This document shows, one piece after another, positions 63,836 to 64,000 of a DNA stretch of 64,000 bases. Source of the stretch: DATESN01 sp035270785 (lineage in GTDB: Bacteria; Bacillota; Clostridia; Lachnospirales; Lachnospiraceae); assembly GCA_035270785.1 (NCBI GenBank), contig DATESN010000086.1, forward strand, positions 1 to 64,000. The letters are read 5' to 3'. Made by a program: the position numbers and the translations under genes. Positions within the stretch are counted from its first letter, which is position 1. Every line of letters begins with the position of its first letter. The notes under the pieces were generated by a model that worked only from the letters and a program-made list of their open reading frames with translations, had not been told where the DNA came from and did not search any database.

Positions 63836-64000
63836 ATGAACATAGTTGTACTTGAGCGAAATAGCGTAGGAGTAGATATAGAAATAGATATGTATGAGAA
63901 ATTTGGAGAAGTAACTTATTATCCAAATACTGTGGAAGCAGAAGTAGCCAAAAGAGTAAAAGATATGGATATTGCAATCATAAATAAGGCACCAATGAAT
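63836..64000 (+). CDS. D-2-hydroxyacid dehydrogenase, N-terminal part (runs off the window)
   Basis: The first 55 codons are seen: MNIVVLERNSVGVDIEIDMY followed by FGEVTYYPNT and DMDIAIINKAPMN. This matches the start of NAD-dependent D-2-hydroxyacid dehydrogenases (glycerate/lactate type). AGGAGGA lies 9 bases before the ATG. The dinucleotide-binding domain and catalytic residues are beyond the window end, so the subfamily is open. Confidence 0.65.
   Translation, partial: MNIVVLERNSVGVDIEIDMYEKFGEVTYYPNTVEAEVAKRVKDMDIAIINKAPMN

Noticed and set aside
1..64000. Prophage, insertion sequence or integrative element
   Set aside because: No transposase, integrase, capsid, terminase or attachment repeats were found, and tRNA-Lys is not flanked by an integrase gene.

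Overview
The window is AT-rich chromosomal DNA of a motile, anaerobic, low-GC Firmicute, most likely a Lachnospiraceae (Clostridium cluster XIVa) relative of Lachnoclostridium/Anaerocolumna. This rests on A/T-biased codons, strong AGGAGG-type ribosome binding sites, Gram-positive lipoprotein signals, CUT1 and CUT2 sugar transporters with YesM/YesN-type regulation, a flagellin–FliS block, and a Lachnospiraceae-style Tad pilus locus with an Flp1-like pilin and an FHA-domain protein. I see no insertion sequence, prophage, CRISPR array or rRNA operon. The only tRNA is tRNA-Lys(CTT).

Layout. 0.1-5.6 kb: a branched-chain amino acid ABC transporter (livJHMGF) followed by a cytidylate-kinase-like gene. 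5.6-6.8 kb: a small cassette of two membrane proteins around an XRE regulator, with repeated TGCAAAGC boxes in its promoter. 6.8-8.6 kb (minus): an ABC-F ATPase. 8.9-18.3 kb: a pentose/aldose module with a membrane-anchored binding protein, LytS/YesM kinase, YesN regulator, XylF-like lipoprotein, and a ChvE-GguAB-like CUT2 importer. 18.4-20.3 kb: a chemoreceptor. 20.3-23.4 kb: an AraC regulator divergent from an aldo/keto reductase and an acetyltransferase. 23.6-35.3 kb: a cytoplasmic LacI-type sensor fused to GGDEF, divergent from a six-gene operon. That operon mixes two beta-propeller/solute-binding fusion lipoproteins, two MalFG-type permeases, an HlyD/MacA-type adaptor and an orphan MacB-like extracellular domain, with no ATPase. 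35.4-41.9 kb: tRNA-Lys, tatD, ksgA, a TPR/acidic/AAA-like protein, and glgB. 42-47.2 kb: flagellar genes (large protein with a FliK-like C-terminus, flagellin, fliS) with two sigma-28-type promoters, then a DUF2508 (YaaL-like) gene facing fliS. 47.3-57.6 kb: bofA and a Tad locus with two prepilin peptidases, TadZ, CpaF, TadB, TadC, Flp1 pilin, a TadG-like protein, two TadE-like proteins and an FHA protein. 57.7-64 kb: rhomboid protease, flavodoxin-SCP2 protein, HIT hydrolase, murG (minus), a membrane protein, pgi, and the start of a D-2-hydroxyacid dehydrogenase.

How they fit together. The two sugar loci look like plant-sugar acquisition systems. In one, an extracellular binding protein feeds a two-component system. 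In the other, a soluble sugar-sensing domain feeds c-di-GMP synthesis. Flagella, a chemoreceptor and Tad pili would let the cell find and hold its substrate.

Most notable for follow-up: (i) the ATPase-less hybrid import/adaptor operon at 25.9-35.3 kb; (ii) both Tad prepilin peptidase genes have a good ribosome binding site but no AUG, GUG or UUG start that keeps the first membrane helix (and, in the second gene, the first catalytic Asp); (iii) a TadC protein with an inserted Ig-like domain; (iv) a 26-bp inverted repeat spanning the start of a TadE-like gene.
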